Shown: one piece after another, positions 31,543 to 40,568 of the stretch
How positions within the stretch are numbered: the first letter of the stretch is position 1
How the letters are laid out: each line of letters begins with the position of its first letter
Assembly (NCBI GenBank): GCA_003139095.1
Contig: PLHW01000062.1
Span: 1 to 64,000, forward strand
Direction: 5' to 3'
Length of the DNA stretch: 64,000 nt
Source of the DNA: Acidobacteriaceae bacterium
GTDB lineage: Bacteria; Acidobacteriota; Terriglobia; Terriglobales; Acidobacteriaceae
Position numbers and translations under genes: made by a program
Notes under the pieces: model-generated
The model's input: only the letters and a program-made list of their open reading frames with translations
What the model was told of the DNA's origin: nothing
The model's database searches: none

Positions 31543-34500
31543 ATGCCGTCGAATTTGCGTTTTCGTCAGATCGCACTGGGACTCGTCACGATCAGTCTCA
31601 TCCTCGCCTCCTCCGCTATGCTTGCCCAAACCACCATCTCCACCGGGAGCATTCAGGGCACCGTGACCGACCAGAGCGGCGCCGTGGTTGCCGGCGCGAA
31701 AGTCACGATCATCGACAAGGCGACCAGCAAAGTGATCCCTGAGGCCACAAACTCTTCCGGCCTGTATGCCTCGGGCGCGCTCACTCCTGGCCAGTACGTT
31801 GTCCGGGTGGAAGCTCCGGGCTTCAAGACGATCGAGCTCCCCGTCACGGTGCAGGTGAACACGACGTCGTCAGGCAACGTGAAGCTCACCATCGGCCAGA
31901 GCAGTCAGATTGTGGAAGTACAGGGCAGCGATGTCACGATTGACACCGAGCAGGCCACCGTACAGGGCGTGCTGACCAGCGAGCAGATTGAGAACCTGCC
32001 AATCAACGGGCGCAACTTCCTCGACCTGGCGCAGCTCGAGCCCGGAGTCCAAATTCAGGATGGCGGCACTTTCGACCCCACCAAGAATGGCTTTTCGTCG
32101 GTCTCGTTTGGCGGGCGCTTCGGCCGTACGGCACGTATCGAAGTGGACGGCGTGGACATCTCCGACGAAACCGTGGGCACCACCACGCAAAACCTTCCCA
32201 TCGGCGCCATTCAGGAATCGTCGCTGCAGCAGTCTTCGCTCGATCTGTCGACCGAGTTGACTTCCTCGGGTTCCGTCAGCGTGACCACGAAGTCGGGCAG
32301 CAACAGCCTGCACGGCGACGCGTTTTATTTCTTCCGCGACCAGAATGAGAACGCGGCGCTCCCCGGCGGCTCGACGAATTATTTCCAGCGCAATCAGTTT
32401 GGCGGCAGCATCGGCGGCCCGGTCGTCAAGGACAAGGTTTTCTTCTTCCTCGATGCCGAGCGGACCAAGCAGGACCTGCTCGATCCAGTGATTCCGGGCG
32501 GCGATTTTGCCGCGCTCGCCGGCAGTTTCACCTCACCCTTCCGCGAGACTGAAACCATCGCCAAGCTCGATTGGCAGACAAGACATTTCAAGATGTTCTA
32601 CCGCTTTACGTTCGACCAGAACAAGAGCGTGCTGCCATTCATTCCGAATTCTTTCCAGCCCTTCGCAAACGTGAACCACGCGCGCAGCCATATTGTGGGT
32701 TTTGACTTCAATACCGGCTCGCTGACCAGCAGCATCCGGTTCGGCTACACCAAATTCCAGAACGGAATCGCGGACGCGGTCACCGGCTCCAGCATCTTCG
32801 ATCCGGCTCCCGGCATCGAACTTGCCATCGGAGGCGATCCCAACTGCCTGACCGCGGGCCTTGACGTGTTCTGCTCCGGCCCGAATTTCCTGGCGCCGCA
32901 GGCCACGATGCAGTCCGATCACCAGATCAAGTACGACGGCAGCAAGCCGTTTAAGGATCACATTATTCGGTTCGGCATCGGATTCAACCACGTGCACGGC
33001 GGCGGCTTCGCCGAATTCCTCGGCCTCGCGCCGGCCGTCGGCTCGCCGGTACTCAGCGCCGGTCAAGTACTGCCTTGCGTGACGGCGGGCAATTGCCCGG
33101 CGGCCGGCGGCCCTGCAAACCCGTTGAACTACCCTGCCGACAACGTCACTCTGGGCAATGGGCAAGGCTTCTCGTCGGAGAAGGCGGCGTTTGGCTTGCC
33201 CGGTGGCGGACTGGGCCCGGATAACCGCTTCTCGTGGTACATCGGCGACTCGTGGAAGATCCGGCCGAATTTCACCTTGAGCTTGGGCCTGCGCTACGTG
33301 CGCGATACGGGCCGCACGGATAGCGATATAGGCCCCATCGCGGCGCTGGCGCAGTTCGACAATCAGTTCTATTCCGGCCTGGAAAACCGCGTGCACCAGC
33401 CGAGCTATAACTTCGCTCCGCAGCTGGGTTTCGCGTGGGATCCGTGGAGCAGGGGCAAGACCGTGATTCGCGGCGGCATTGGGTTGTTCTACGAGAACTC
33501 GATCTGGAACAATAACCTGTTTGACCGCCCCGGCCGATTGGCGCAGGGGCTTTTCCTCGGCTTGCAGCCGGCGTGTAACGCGGGATCGGGCTCCTATTCA
33601 TTCTGCGGCCAGCCCGTTGGCACGGTCGCTTCGCAGATTGTCGCGGCCGAGCAGGCGTATCAGGCGGCGACGGTGGCTGCCGGTCCGGCGGTGAACGGCA
33701 CTTACGTTGGCAACATTCTGGCCGACGGCATCGACATCACCAGCACAAACCTTTTCGCTCCCGACTACATCACGCCGCGCTCGGTGCAGATGAATATCGG
33801 CGTGCAGCACGAAATTCGGCGGGGAATGGTGCTGACGGTGGATTATCTGCGCAACGTGGCCACACACAATCTGCTTACGGTCGATACCAACCACATTGGG
33901 GCGGCGAGTTTCCGGGGCACTAGCCTGTTGAATGTGGCCGCGGCGCAAAACGCCATCTCCGCGACCAACGCCCAGTTTGGTTGCGGGAACGGCTTCGATC
34001 AGGCTTCGACCCAGTGTGCGATTGGCGCGGGGGCGAACATCGCGGCGTATGCCGGCAATGGTCTGGACTCGGGCTATTCGCTGTGCAGTGGTTTGCCTTG
34101 CTCCGAGGCGGGCGCGCCCGCCGCCGCTTTCCCCGGCATCAATCCAAACGTCGGGGCGAATCAGATGCTGTTTCCGATTGGCCGGTCGGTTTACAACGGC
34201 CTGCAAATGAGCTTCAAGCAGGACGTACACAATCCAATGCCCGGAGTTCGACTCTTGAACTTCCAGGCGTCGTACTCGTTCTCGCGTTATGTTTCAACCG
34301 CGCGGGATAGTGACTTCATCAACTTTGCGCAGGACAACAGCGATCCCACTCATTACATGGGGCCGAATGCGCTAGACCGAACCAACCAGATTTCATTTGG
34401 CGGCTATGCCGAGTTGCCCTACAACTTCCAGATCGGGTTGACGTCGCACTTCGATAGCCCGCTGCCGTTGAACCTGGTGTTGCCGACGAGCGGTACGGGC

Positions 34501-35103
34501 GGCGGCATCTTCCAGACCGATATCACGGGCGATGGAACGGGAGATGGCAGCATCGCCTCGAATGGCGGGCTGGGCGACCTGTTGCCGGGCACCAACGTTG
34601 GAGCATTTGGCCGCAGCGTGAAGATCGGCGACTTGAATGCGAAGATCAGCAACTATAACAACAACTACGTGGGACAGGCGACTCCGGCTGGGCAGGCGCT
34701 GATCACGGCGGGCCTGATGACGTTGAGCCAGTTGCAGGCGCTCGGCGGCGTCATTGGCGGCAGCACGCCGACGGCGACTGCGCCGTACGGGCCGCTGGCG
34801 CTGGCTCCGGCGGGCGCGGTGGGACAGTCGTGGCTGAAGACGTTCGACTTGAATCTGAGCTGGGCGTACAAGTTCCACGACCGGTTTGAGCTGCGGCCGG
34901 GCATCGCGTTCTTCAACCTGTTTAACTTCGCCAACGCGGATGGCCCCGCGGCGCCGTTCAGTTCGATTCTGGACGGCACGCCCGGCTCACCGAATGGCAC
35001 CACCAACCCGCAACCGGCGAGCCAGTATCTCGGTCTCGGCTCGGGAGTGAATGCGCTCGGCGCGCCACGCGAGATTGAGTGGTCGCTGAAGATTCGGTTC
35101 TAG
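31543..35103 (+). CDS. TonB-dependent receptor, Oar-like, with carboxypeptidase-regulatory N-terminus
   Basis: The protein is 1186 residues starting at the second of two close ATGs, because AGGGAG is 6 nt before it. It has a signal peptide (to about residue 28), a carboxypeptidase-regulatory-like beta-sandwich (about 35-115; GSIQGTVTDQSGAVVAGAKV), a plug domain with PINGRNFLDLAQLEPGVQ, and an approximately 22-strand barrel ending EWSLKIRF with the terminal Phe. This is the abundant Acidobacterial Oar-type receptor, thought to import oligosaccharides or other large ligands. TonB and ExbBD are not in the window, and no dedicated glycoside hydrolase is adjacent. Confidence 0.95.
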   Translation: MPSNLRFRQIALGLVTISLILASSAMLAQTTISTGSIQGTVTDQSGAVVAGAKVTIIDKATSKVIPEATNSSGLYASGALTPGQYVVRVEAPGFKTIELPVTVQVNTTSSGNVKLTIGQSSQIVEVQGSDVTIDTEQATVQGVLTSEQIENLPINGRNFLDLAQLEPGVQIQDGGTFDPTKNGFSSVSFGGRFGRTARIEVDGVDISDETVGTTTQNLPIGAIQESSLQQSSLDLSTELTSSGSVSVTTKSGSNSLHGDAFYFFRDQNENAALPGGSTNYFQRNQFGGSIGGPVVKDKVFFFLDAERTKQDLLDPVIPGGDFAALAGSFTSPFRETETIAKLDWQTRHFKMFYRFTFDQNKSVLPFIPNSFQPFANVNHARSHIVGFDFNTGSLTSSIRFGYTKFQNGIADAVTGSSIFDPAPGIELAIGGDPNCLTAGLDVFCSGPNFLAPQATMQSDHQIKYDGSKPFKDHIIRFGIGFNHVHGGGFAEFLGLAPAVGSPVLSAGQVLPCVTAGNCPAAGGPANPLNYPADNVTLGNGQGFSSEKAAFGLPGGGLGPDNRFSWYIGDSWKIRPNFTLSLGLRYVRDTGRTDSDIGPIAALAQFDNQFYSGLENRVHQPSYNFAPQLGFAWDPWSRGKTVIRGGIGLFYENSIWNNNLFDRPGRLAQGLFLGLQPACNAGSGSYSFCGQPVGTVASQIVAAEQAYQAATVAAGPAVNGTYVGNILADGIDITSTNLFAPDYITPRSVQMNIGVQHEIRRGMVLTVDYLRNVATHNLLTVDTNHIGAASFRGTSLLNVAAAQNAISATNAQFGCGNGFDQASTQCAIGAGANIAAYAGNGLDSGYSLCSGLPCSEAGAPAAAFPGINPNVGANQMLFPIGRSVYNGLQMSFKQDVHNPMPGVRLLNFQASYSFSRYVSTARDSDFINFAQDNSDPTHYMGPNALDRTNQISFGGYAELPYNFQIGLTSHFDSPLPLNLVLPTSGTGGGIFQTDITGDGTGDGSIASNGGLGDLLPGTNVGAFGRSVKIGDLNAKISNYNNNYVGQATPAGQALITAGLMTLSQLQALGGVIGGSTPTATAPYGPLALAPAGAVGQSWLKTFDLNLSWAYKFHDRFELRPGIAFFNLFNFANADGPAAPFSSILDGTPGSPNGTTNPQPASQYLGLGSGVNALGAPREIEWSLKIRF

Positions 35104-35162
35104 GCGGACGGATTGTGGTCGAGCAGTCGTTAGTACGGCTCACGTAATTGTGATTATTTTTG

Positions 35163-35189
35163 GGCCACCGGGAAGCCGGTGGCCTTTTT
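35163..35189 (+). terminator. Rho-independent terminator of the TonB receptor
   Basis: GGCCACCGG (35163-35171) pairs perfectly with CCGGTGGCC (35176-35184), GAAG loop, followed by TTTTT. It separates the receptor from the mutase subunit. Confidence 0.95.
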
Positions 35190-35248
35190 GTTTATTTGAC
35201 AGCGGGCGGTAGAATAACTGGGAACTAAAAACTGAAGCCAGGAACCCG

Positions 35249-35677
35249 ATGCCCGAAGCCAATTCCGATCAAAAAATACGCGTGCTGGTCGCCAAGCCCG
35301 GCCTGGACGGCCATGACCGCGGCGCGAAGGTGATTGCCCGCGCCCTGCGCGACGCCGGCATGGAGGTTATTTACACCGGCCTGCGCCAAACGCCCGAGAT
35401 GGTCGTCAATGCGGCGCTCCAGGAAGACGTGCAGGTGATTGGCCTGTCGATTCTTTCCGGGGCGCACAACGCGATCGTGCCGCGCGTGATGGATCTGCTG
35501 AAGCAGCATAAGATGGATGACGTGCTGGTGCTGCTGGGCGGCATCATTCCCGACCAGGACATTGAGGGCCTGAAGACGCAGGGCGTGGCCGGAATTTTTC
35601 AGCCGGGCACGGCCATGGATGAGATCGTACAGTTCATCCGCAAGAATGTGAAACCGCATGGCGTGCCGGCGGGCTAG
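35249..35677 (+). CDS. Methylmalonyl-CoA mutase C-terminal (cobalamin-binding) subunit
   Basis: The 142-residue protein is a complete B12-binding domain with [12 protein letters not shown] (DxHxxG, the His coordinating cobalt), the SxL motif in LSILSGAH, and the lower nucleotide-binding loop LLGGIIP. It is the stand-alone small subunit that pairs with a separate catalytic large subunit to isomerise methylmalonyl-CoA to succinyl-CoA. The large subunit is outside the window. The chaperone MeaB and the epimerase are located 20 kb further on. It stands alone between a terminator and a crotonase gene 161 nt downstream. Confidence 0.93.
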   Translation: MPEANSDQKIRVLVAKPGLDGHDRGAKVIARALRDAGMEVIYTGLRQTPEMVVNAALQEDVQVIGLSILSGAHNAIVPRVMDLLKQHKMDDVLVLLGGIIPDQDIEGLKTQGVAGIFQPGTAMDEIVQFIRKNVKPHGVPAG

Positions 35678-35838
35678 GGCGGGGACGACTGCACTTAGGG
35701 CCTATAAGTCCCGCACGGCGGCGGTGGGCCGGCGTCGCGGGATTGGTGAGCGATGCCGGGAAATCCCGTCTTATTGGGTAAATCGCGCTGAATCGATTAT
35801 TCTGAGTCATTCTAATTCAATCGCCTTAAGTCACTCAC

Positions 35839-36441
35839 TTGCCTCTTTCCGACGACAAAGAGTTTTTCATAACTCGAAAAGATCGCGTTGACGTTATTAC
35901 TCTCGCATCTCAAGACGGCATGAATCGTCTTCGTCGGAGCAAAGTAATCTATCTAACTGAAGCAATTAGACGTCTCGGCGATTCTGAGTCGCCTGCATCG
36001 CCACTTGTGATCATCGGCCAAACGAACTTCTCCGTCGGCGCCGACCTGAATGAAATCACCGCACTCACGGGCCCGGAAGCGTACGCTTTTTCCGCGCTCG
36101 GCCAGGCGCTCATGCAGGCCATCGCGAGCTATCCTGCTCCCGTCATCGCTGCCATTGAGGGCCATTGCATGGGTGGAGGACTCGACCTCGCGCTCGCGTG
36201 CCATCGGCGGATTGCCGCGCACAGCGCTGTGTTCGGCCATCGCGGCGCGGCCCTCGGGTTGATCACAGGCTGGGGAGGAACGCAGCGCCTGCCGCGGTTG
36301 ATCGGAAAGGGCCGAGCGCTGGAGTTGCTGGTTGCGGCTGAGAAGGTCTCGGCGGCACGTGCGCTCGAAATCGGGTTAGTCGACGTGATTGCCGACGATG
36401 CATTGGCAGAAGCCGTGCGACGATTGCGCCCAAGCTTATGA
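35839..36441 (+). CDS. Short enoyl-CoA hydratase/isomerase-family protein
   Basis: The 200-residue protein is shorter than the usual 255-260 residues. It retains FSVGADLNEI (first oxyanion segment), GHCMGGGLDLALACHRRIAA (second), and GLITGWGGTQRLPRLIGKGRA. It ends soon after the family's Leu-Val-Asp stretch and lacks the C-terminal helical trimerisation region. The TTG at 35839 is the only reasonable start and has no strong ribosome site. It could be a functional short crotonase or a C-terminally truncated one. The preceding 160 nt contain GATTATTCTGAGTCATTC-like imperfect repeats. Confidence 0.8.
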   Translation: MPLSDDKEFFITRKDRVDVITLASQDGMNRLRRSKVIYLTEAIRRLGDSESPASPLVIIGQTNFSVGADLNEITALTGPEAYAFSALGQALMQAIASYPAPVIAAIEGHCMGGGLDLALACHRRIAAHSAVFGHRGAALGLITGWGGTQRLPRLIGKGRALELLVAAEKVSAARALEIGLVDVIADDALAEAVRRLRPSL

Positions 36442-36461
36442 CCCAGACTTATAATACGGGC

Positions 36462-37652
36462 TTATAACACCAGCGACCAGTTCAGGAACGCCCAAAGCCA
36501 GCCCAGATTGCAGGCGAACAGCCCCATGCACAGGAAGATGAAGCGGGCGCGGCTCATCTTATTAGCCCATCGCCCGAATGTAAGATATGCAGGATAAATA
36601 GGCAATAAGTATCGTGGCGCGCCGAAGAGCGGTGGTGAGCACACTCTTAGTAAGAGATGAAGGATGACGGCCAGGGAAAAACAGCGGTCTTCCATTCGCC
36701 GACGCGCCAGCACTCCCGCAATGAAGAAGAGGATCAGCGCTGCGAAGCTGATGGCGAGCAAAGGCTGGAAGCGATGGAACAGGGCAAGAATGGCTTGCCA
36801 AAGCGTTGTCCAAGGCGCCGCGACTTGGGTGTCCCAGTAAAGGCGATAAGCAGAAGCGATGCGCGGTCGTCCGGTTTCCCGAAGCCACAGCCAATACGCG
36901 AGCGTGCCGAGCGGCGCGAGGAAGACTGACCATCGCGCAATGTTGGAAGGGGGCCGGCGCGCGGGAGATTCAGGACGCGGCGGAGTCCGCGAGACAGCAC
37001 GCGACGAAACTCGCAACCAAGCGCCGAATGCAATGACCAGCAGCGGGACAATTAGCAATGTTCCCGCCGATCGCGTAAGGCCTGCGGCGAGCGCGCAAAA
37101 GGCGGCCGAGAGCCAGTTTTCATCGCGGGCCTGCGCGATGGACCAGACGATCAGCGCCATGGCCAACGCTTCCGTGTAGGCGGCGAAGAGGAAGAAACTT
37201 GCGGGCCAAACCGCAGCCAAAGCCAGCACTCGCAACGGCAGAACATCTGGGGCCTCGCGGCGCGCGAGGCGCAGCAATCCCAGGAAGTAGAAAAAGGACG
37301 CGATGGTTGAGACGAGCAGCGCCGCGGCCACAGGTTCGACTAAGTAACTCACGAACCGAATCAGCGCGGGATATAGAGGGTAGAAGACGACCGATGCGGG
37401 AAGATCATATCCGCGCGCGGCGATGCGCAGATACCAGAGTGTGTCGAAGCGCCCCCAGATGCCGAGGAGCGCATAATGCAAGCCGGAAGAAGAGGGCAAG
37501 GTTTGGGCGAAGGCGTTGCTGCGGACGAGACTCGCCTGCGGATGCTGCGCGATGGCCGCGAACGCCGCAAACGTGGAATAGAAGACGCGCAGCAGGAGCG
37601 TGATCGCCAGCGCGATCTGCCAATCCGGGCGCAAGTGAAGTCTGCGGAGCAC
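36462..37652 (-). CDS. PIG-V-like mannosyltransferase, multi-pass GT-C membrane enzyme
   Basis: The 396-residue protein has about nine hydrophobic helices. The first luminal/periplasmic loop has WGRFDTLWYLRIAARGYD, with the acidic residue pattern of GT-C enzymes, followed by VFYPLYPALIRF and PASFFLFAAYTEALA. This is the signature of bacterial PIG-V homologues, which transfer mannose from a lipid-linked donor. The GTG at 37652 is the apparent start without a clear ribosome site. It is divergent from the carboxylase gene and convergent with the short crotonase. Its acceptor is not known. Confidence 0.83.
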   Translation of the reverse strand: MLRRLHLRPDWQIALAITLLLRVFYSTFAAFAAIAQHPQASLVRSNAFAQTLPSSSGLHYALLGIWGRFDTLWYLRIAARGYDLPASVVFYPLYPALIRFVSYLVEPVAAALLVSTIASFFYFLGLLRLARREAPDVLPLRVLALAAVWPASFFLFAAYTEALAMALIVWSIAQARDENWLSAAFCALAAGLTRSAGTLLIVPLLVIAFGAWLRVSSRAVSRTPPRPESPARRPPSNIARWSVFLAPLGTLAYWLWLRETGRPRIASAYRLYWDTQVAAPWTTLWQAILALFHRFQPLLAISFAALILFFIAGVLARRRMEDRCFSLAVILHLLLRVCSPPLFGAPRYLLPIYPAYLTFGRWANKMSRARFIFLCMGLFACNLGWLWAFLNWSLVL

Positions 37653-37775
37653 GGGGTCGAACGACTCGAAGGAACTCCGCAGGCGAGTCTACCAGCAGCG
37701 AACATGCTGGCGAGCGTGTTGGCGAAGATGGCCGCGAAGTCGCACCGGGCGCCCGCTGATATATTAAAAGAGCGT

Positions 37776-39476
37776 ATGTCAGAACGCTCCGAATCCACAG
37801 CTATCGCTATCAATAACGTGATCGCCAGCAAGATCGATCCCGCGTCGCTCCGCTTTGAATCGAACATGCGCGCGCTCGCCGATCTGGTGGCGCAGGTGCG
37901 CAATGAAGAGGAGAAGATTCGCGAGGGCGGAGGCGCGAAGGCCATCGAGAACCAGCATGCGAAAAACCGCCTGACGGCGCGGGAGCGCATCAAGCTGCTC
38001 GCCGACCAGGGCACATTCTTCGAGCTTGGACTTTATGCCGCGCACGGCATGTATGAAGAATGGGGCGGAGCACCGGCGGCGGGCGTGATCACGGGACTGG
38101 CGCGAATCCAGAGCCGGCTGGTGATGCTGATCGTGAATGACGCGACGGTGAAGGCGGGAGCGTTCTTTCCGATGACGGCGAAGAAGGTGATTCGCGCGCA
38201 AAACATGGCGATCGAGAATCGGATTCCGACGATTTATCTGGTGGATTCGGCGGGCGTTTTTTTGCCGTTGCAGGAAGATGTGTTTCCCGACACGGACGAT
38301 TTTGGGCGCGTCTTCCGGAACAACGCGGTGATGTCGGCGATGGGCATTCCGCAGATCGCGGCGATTATGGGCATGTGCGTGGCGGGCGGCGGATATTTGC
38401 CGGTGATGTGCGACCACGTGCTGATGACGGACGGGAGCGGACTTTTTCTGGCGGGGCCGGCGTTGGTGCAAGCCGCGATCGGGCAGAAGGTTTCGGCGGA
38501 GGATTTAGGCGGGGCGGCGATGCACTCGGCGATCAGCGGGACGGTGGATTTCCACGAGCCGAACGATGAAGCGTGCATTGCGCGCATACGGTCGCTGGTG
38601 GAAAAGTGGGGATACCGGCGGCAGTCGCTATGGGACCGCAAAAAGCCCGCCGATCCGGCGCTTTCGGCGGAAGAGATTTATGGCGTGTACGACGCTTCGC
38701 CGGCGCGGCCGTACGATATGCGGGAGATTCTGGCGCGCACTGTGGACGAAAGCCGGTTTGACGAATATAAGCCGGAGTATGGCAAGACGCTCTTGTGCGG
38801 ATATGCGCGCATTGGCGGCTTTGCAGTGGGCATCGTCGCGAACCAGAAACTGCATGCGCACCAGACCGATCACGAGGGGCACAAGCGGGTGGAGTTTGGC
38901 GGGGTGATCTATACCGAGTCGGCGGAGAAGGCGGCGCGCTTCATCATGGATTGCAATCAAGCGCTGGTGCCGCTGGTTTTTTTCCACGATGTAAACGGGT
39001 TCATGGTGGGACGGGACGCGGAGTGGAGCGGGATCATCAAGGCGGGCGCGAAGATGGTGAACGCGGTGTCGAATTCTGTGGTGCCGAAAATTGCGGTGAT
39101 TGTGGGCGGGTCGTTTGGCGCGGGACATTACGCGATGTGCGGCAAGGCGTTCGATCCGCGATTTGTGTTTGCCTGGCCAACGGCGCGATATGCGGTGATG
39201 AGCGGAGACTCGGCGGCCGGGACGCTGGTGGAAATCAAGATCAAGCAACTGGAGCGCAGCGGGAAGAAGCTGAGCGAAGAAGAACGGAAAGAGCTGTTCG
39301 AGTCAACGAAGAAAACCTACGAGGAGCAGACGGACCCGCGGTACGGAGCGGCGCGGTTGTGGATCGACAGGATCATCGATCCGATGGAGACGCGGCAGGC
39401 GATCACGCAGGCGTTGGAGGCGGCCGCGCTGAACCCGGAGGTGGCGGAGTTTAAAGTTGGAGTCTTACAAACATGA
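37776..39476 (+). CDS. Acyl-CoA carboxylase beta subunit (methylcrotonoyl-CoA carboxylase-like)
   Basis: The 566-residue carboxyltransferase has both crotonase-like halves. The N-terminal half has VYxxDSAGVFLPLQEDVFPDTDDFGRVF and MCVAGGGYLPVMCDHVLM; then LGGAAMHSAISGTVDF; the C-terminal half has VGGSFGAGHYAMCGKAFDP and the RxxxxIDRIIDPMETR ending. The 'FPD-x-DxFGRxFxNxAxMSAxGIPQIA' pattern is that of methylcrotonoyl-CoA carboxylase rather than propionyl-CoA carboxylase. The biotin carboxylase alpha subunit is absent from the window. Followed by HMG-CoA lyase-like and hydratase genes, it fits leucine degradation. The ATG at 37776 was chosen; the frame upstream is antisense to the mannosyltransferase. 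Confidence 0.92.
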   Translation: MSERSESTAIAINNVIASKIDPASLRFESNMRALADLVAQVRNEEEKIREGGGAKAIENQHAKNRLTARERIKLLADQGTFFELGLYAAHGMYEEWGGAPAAGVITGLARIQSRLVMLIVNDATVKAGAFFPMTAKKVIRAQNMAIENRIPTIYLVDSAGVFLPLQEDVFPDTDDFGRVFRNNAVMSAMGIPQIAAIMGMCVAGGGYLPVMCDHVLMTDGSGLFLAGPALVQAAIGQKVSAEDLGGAAMHSAISGTVDFHEPNDEACIARIRSLVEKWGYRRQSLWDRKKPADPALSAEEIYGVYDASPARPYDMREILARTVDESRFDEYKPEYGKTLLCGYARIGGFAVGIVANQKLHAHQTDHEGHKRVEFGGVIYTESAEKAARFIMDCNQALVPLVFFHDVNGFMVGRDAEWSGIIKAGAKMVNAVSNSVVPKIAVIVGGSFGAGHYAMCGKAFDPRFVFAWPTARYAVMSGDSAAGTLVEIKIKQLERSGKKLSEEERKELFESTKKTYEEQTDPRYGAARLWIDRIIDPMETRQAITQALEAAALNPEVAEFKVGVLQT

Positions 39477-39520
39477 TCGGGCGATCGGGCCATCTGGCGA
39501 TCGGGACATCGGGTCATTGG
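39474..39520. repeat. Octamer array (GATCGGGC units), copy E3
   Basis: Five to six units (GATCGGGC GATCGGGC CATCTGGC GATCGGGA CATCGGGT CATTGG). The first T-G-A of the array is the stop codon of the carboxylase gene (39474-39476). It separates the carboxylase and HMG-CoA lyase-like genes. Confidence 0.88.
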
Positions 39521-39569
39521 AATCGGATCAAGCCATAGAGTTGACAGAGCGGGTAGAGAATTTCGGTAC

Positions 39570-40448
39570 ATGAGCAATTCAGTAAAACTGATTGAGTGCC
39601 CGCGGGATGCGTGGCAGGGGCTTAAGGGACAGATCCCTACTGAGTTGAAGGTGAATTATCTTCAGGCGCTGGTGAGCGCGGGATTCAAGCAAATTGACGC
39701 TGTGTCATTCGTGTCGGCGAACGCGGTGCCGCAGATGGCGGACTCAGAAGACGTGCTGAAGGGGCTCGATCCGCCGGATGATGTTGAGATCATCGGTATT
39801 GTGGTGAACGAAAAAGGCGCGCAGCGCGCGGTGAAGACCGATGCGGTGCGCACGCTGGGTTTTCCGTATTCGATCTCGCCGACATTTTTGCAGAACAACC
39901 AGCGGCAGACGCTGGAAGATGCGATTGAGGAACTGGAGAAGATCGAGAAGATTGCCGACGAAGGCGGCCTTGATACGGTCGTGTACATCTCGATGGCGTT
40001 TGGCAATCCTTACGGCGACCCGTGGAACGTAGAGGAAGTGGTGGACGCGGTCGATCTGCTCGAGGTGCAGAACATCAAGACGATATCGCTGGCGGATACG
40101 GTGGGACTGGCGTCACCGGAGCAGATTCGCGATGTGGTCGGGGCGGTGATGGCGAAGTTCGGATATTTGGAGATCGGCGTTCATCTGCACAGCCGGGTGG
40201 AAGAAGCGGCGGCGAAAATTGTAGCGGCTTACGATGCGGGCTGCCGGCGGTTTGACTCGGCGCTGGGCGGGCTTGGGGGCTGCCCGTTTGCGCAGGACGA
40301 TCTGGTGGGAAATATTCCGACGGAGAAAATGATTGAGGCGTTGCGCGGGCGCGGGGCGCAGTTGCCGCCGTTGAAGCCGCTGGATGCGTTGCTGAAGGCG
40401 TCAGCCGAGATTGGCAGCCGGTATAAAATCTCAGCGGCGACCGAATGA
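39570..40448 (+). CDS. HMG-CoA lyase-like TIM-barrel protein
   Basis: The 292-residue protein has the HMGL fold: VKLIECPRDAWQGL at the start, the SFVSANAVPQMADSEDVL segment, LADTVGLASPEQI and GLGGCPFAQDDLVGNIPTE with the catalytic Cys of the GLGGCP loop. Two motifs are altered compared with classical HMG-CoA lyase: PRDGLQN is CPRDAWQGL, and the metal HxH site HFHDTxG is HLHSRVE. The His pair remains. This suggests either relaxed HMG-CoA lyase activity or a related aldol substrate. Its place behind the carboxylase and before a crotonase supports a role in leucine degradation. RBS is weak. Confidence 0.85.
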   Translation: MSNSVKLIECPRDAWQGLKGQIPTELKVNYLQALVSAGFKQIDAVSFVSANAVPQMADSEDVLKGLDPPDDVEIIGIVVNEKGAQRAVKTDAVRTLGFPYSISPTFLQNNQRQTLEDAIEELEKIEKIADEGGLDTVVYISMAFGNPYGDPWNVEEVVDAVDLLEVQNIKTISLADTVGLASPEQIRDVVGAVMAKFGYLEIGVHLHSRVEEAAAKIVAAYDAGCRRFDSALGGLGGCPFAQDDLVGNIPTEKMIEALRGRGAQLPPLKPLDALLKASAEIGSRYKISAATE

Positions 40449-40514
40449 TTGGTTTCCCATGCGTGGGCCGGACGTCGTCGCGGGTGCTCTCGACGCCAAA
40501 GTACACTTAAGATA

Positions 40515-40544
40515 GAGATCCTTCGCTTCGCTCAGGATGACACC
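40515..40544. repeat. REP-like element, short copy G
   Basis: AGATCCTTCGCTTCGCTCAGGATGACACC is the outer frame of the element without an interior hairpin. It lies inside the operon, between the HMG-CoA lyase-like and hydratase genes. Confidence 0.75.
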
Positions 40545-40568
40545 GAGAAAAATGTTGCGGGATCAAGA

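Noticed and set aside
37476-37775. Extra 100 codons at the start of the carboxylase frame
   Set aside because: They overlap the mannosyltransferase on the other strand and are Arg/Ala-rich. The conserved carboxylase N-terminus starts after the ATG at 37776.
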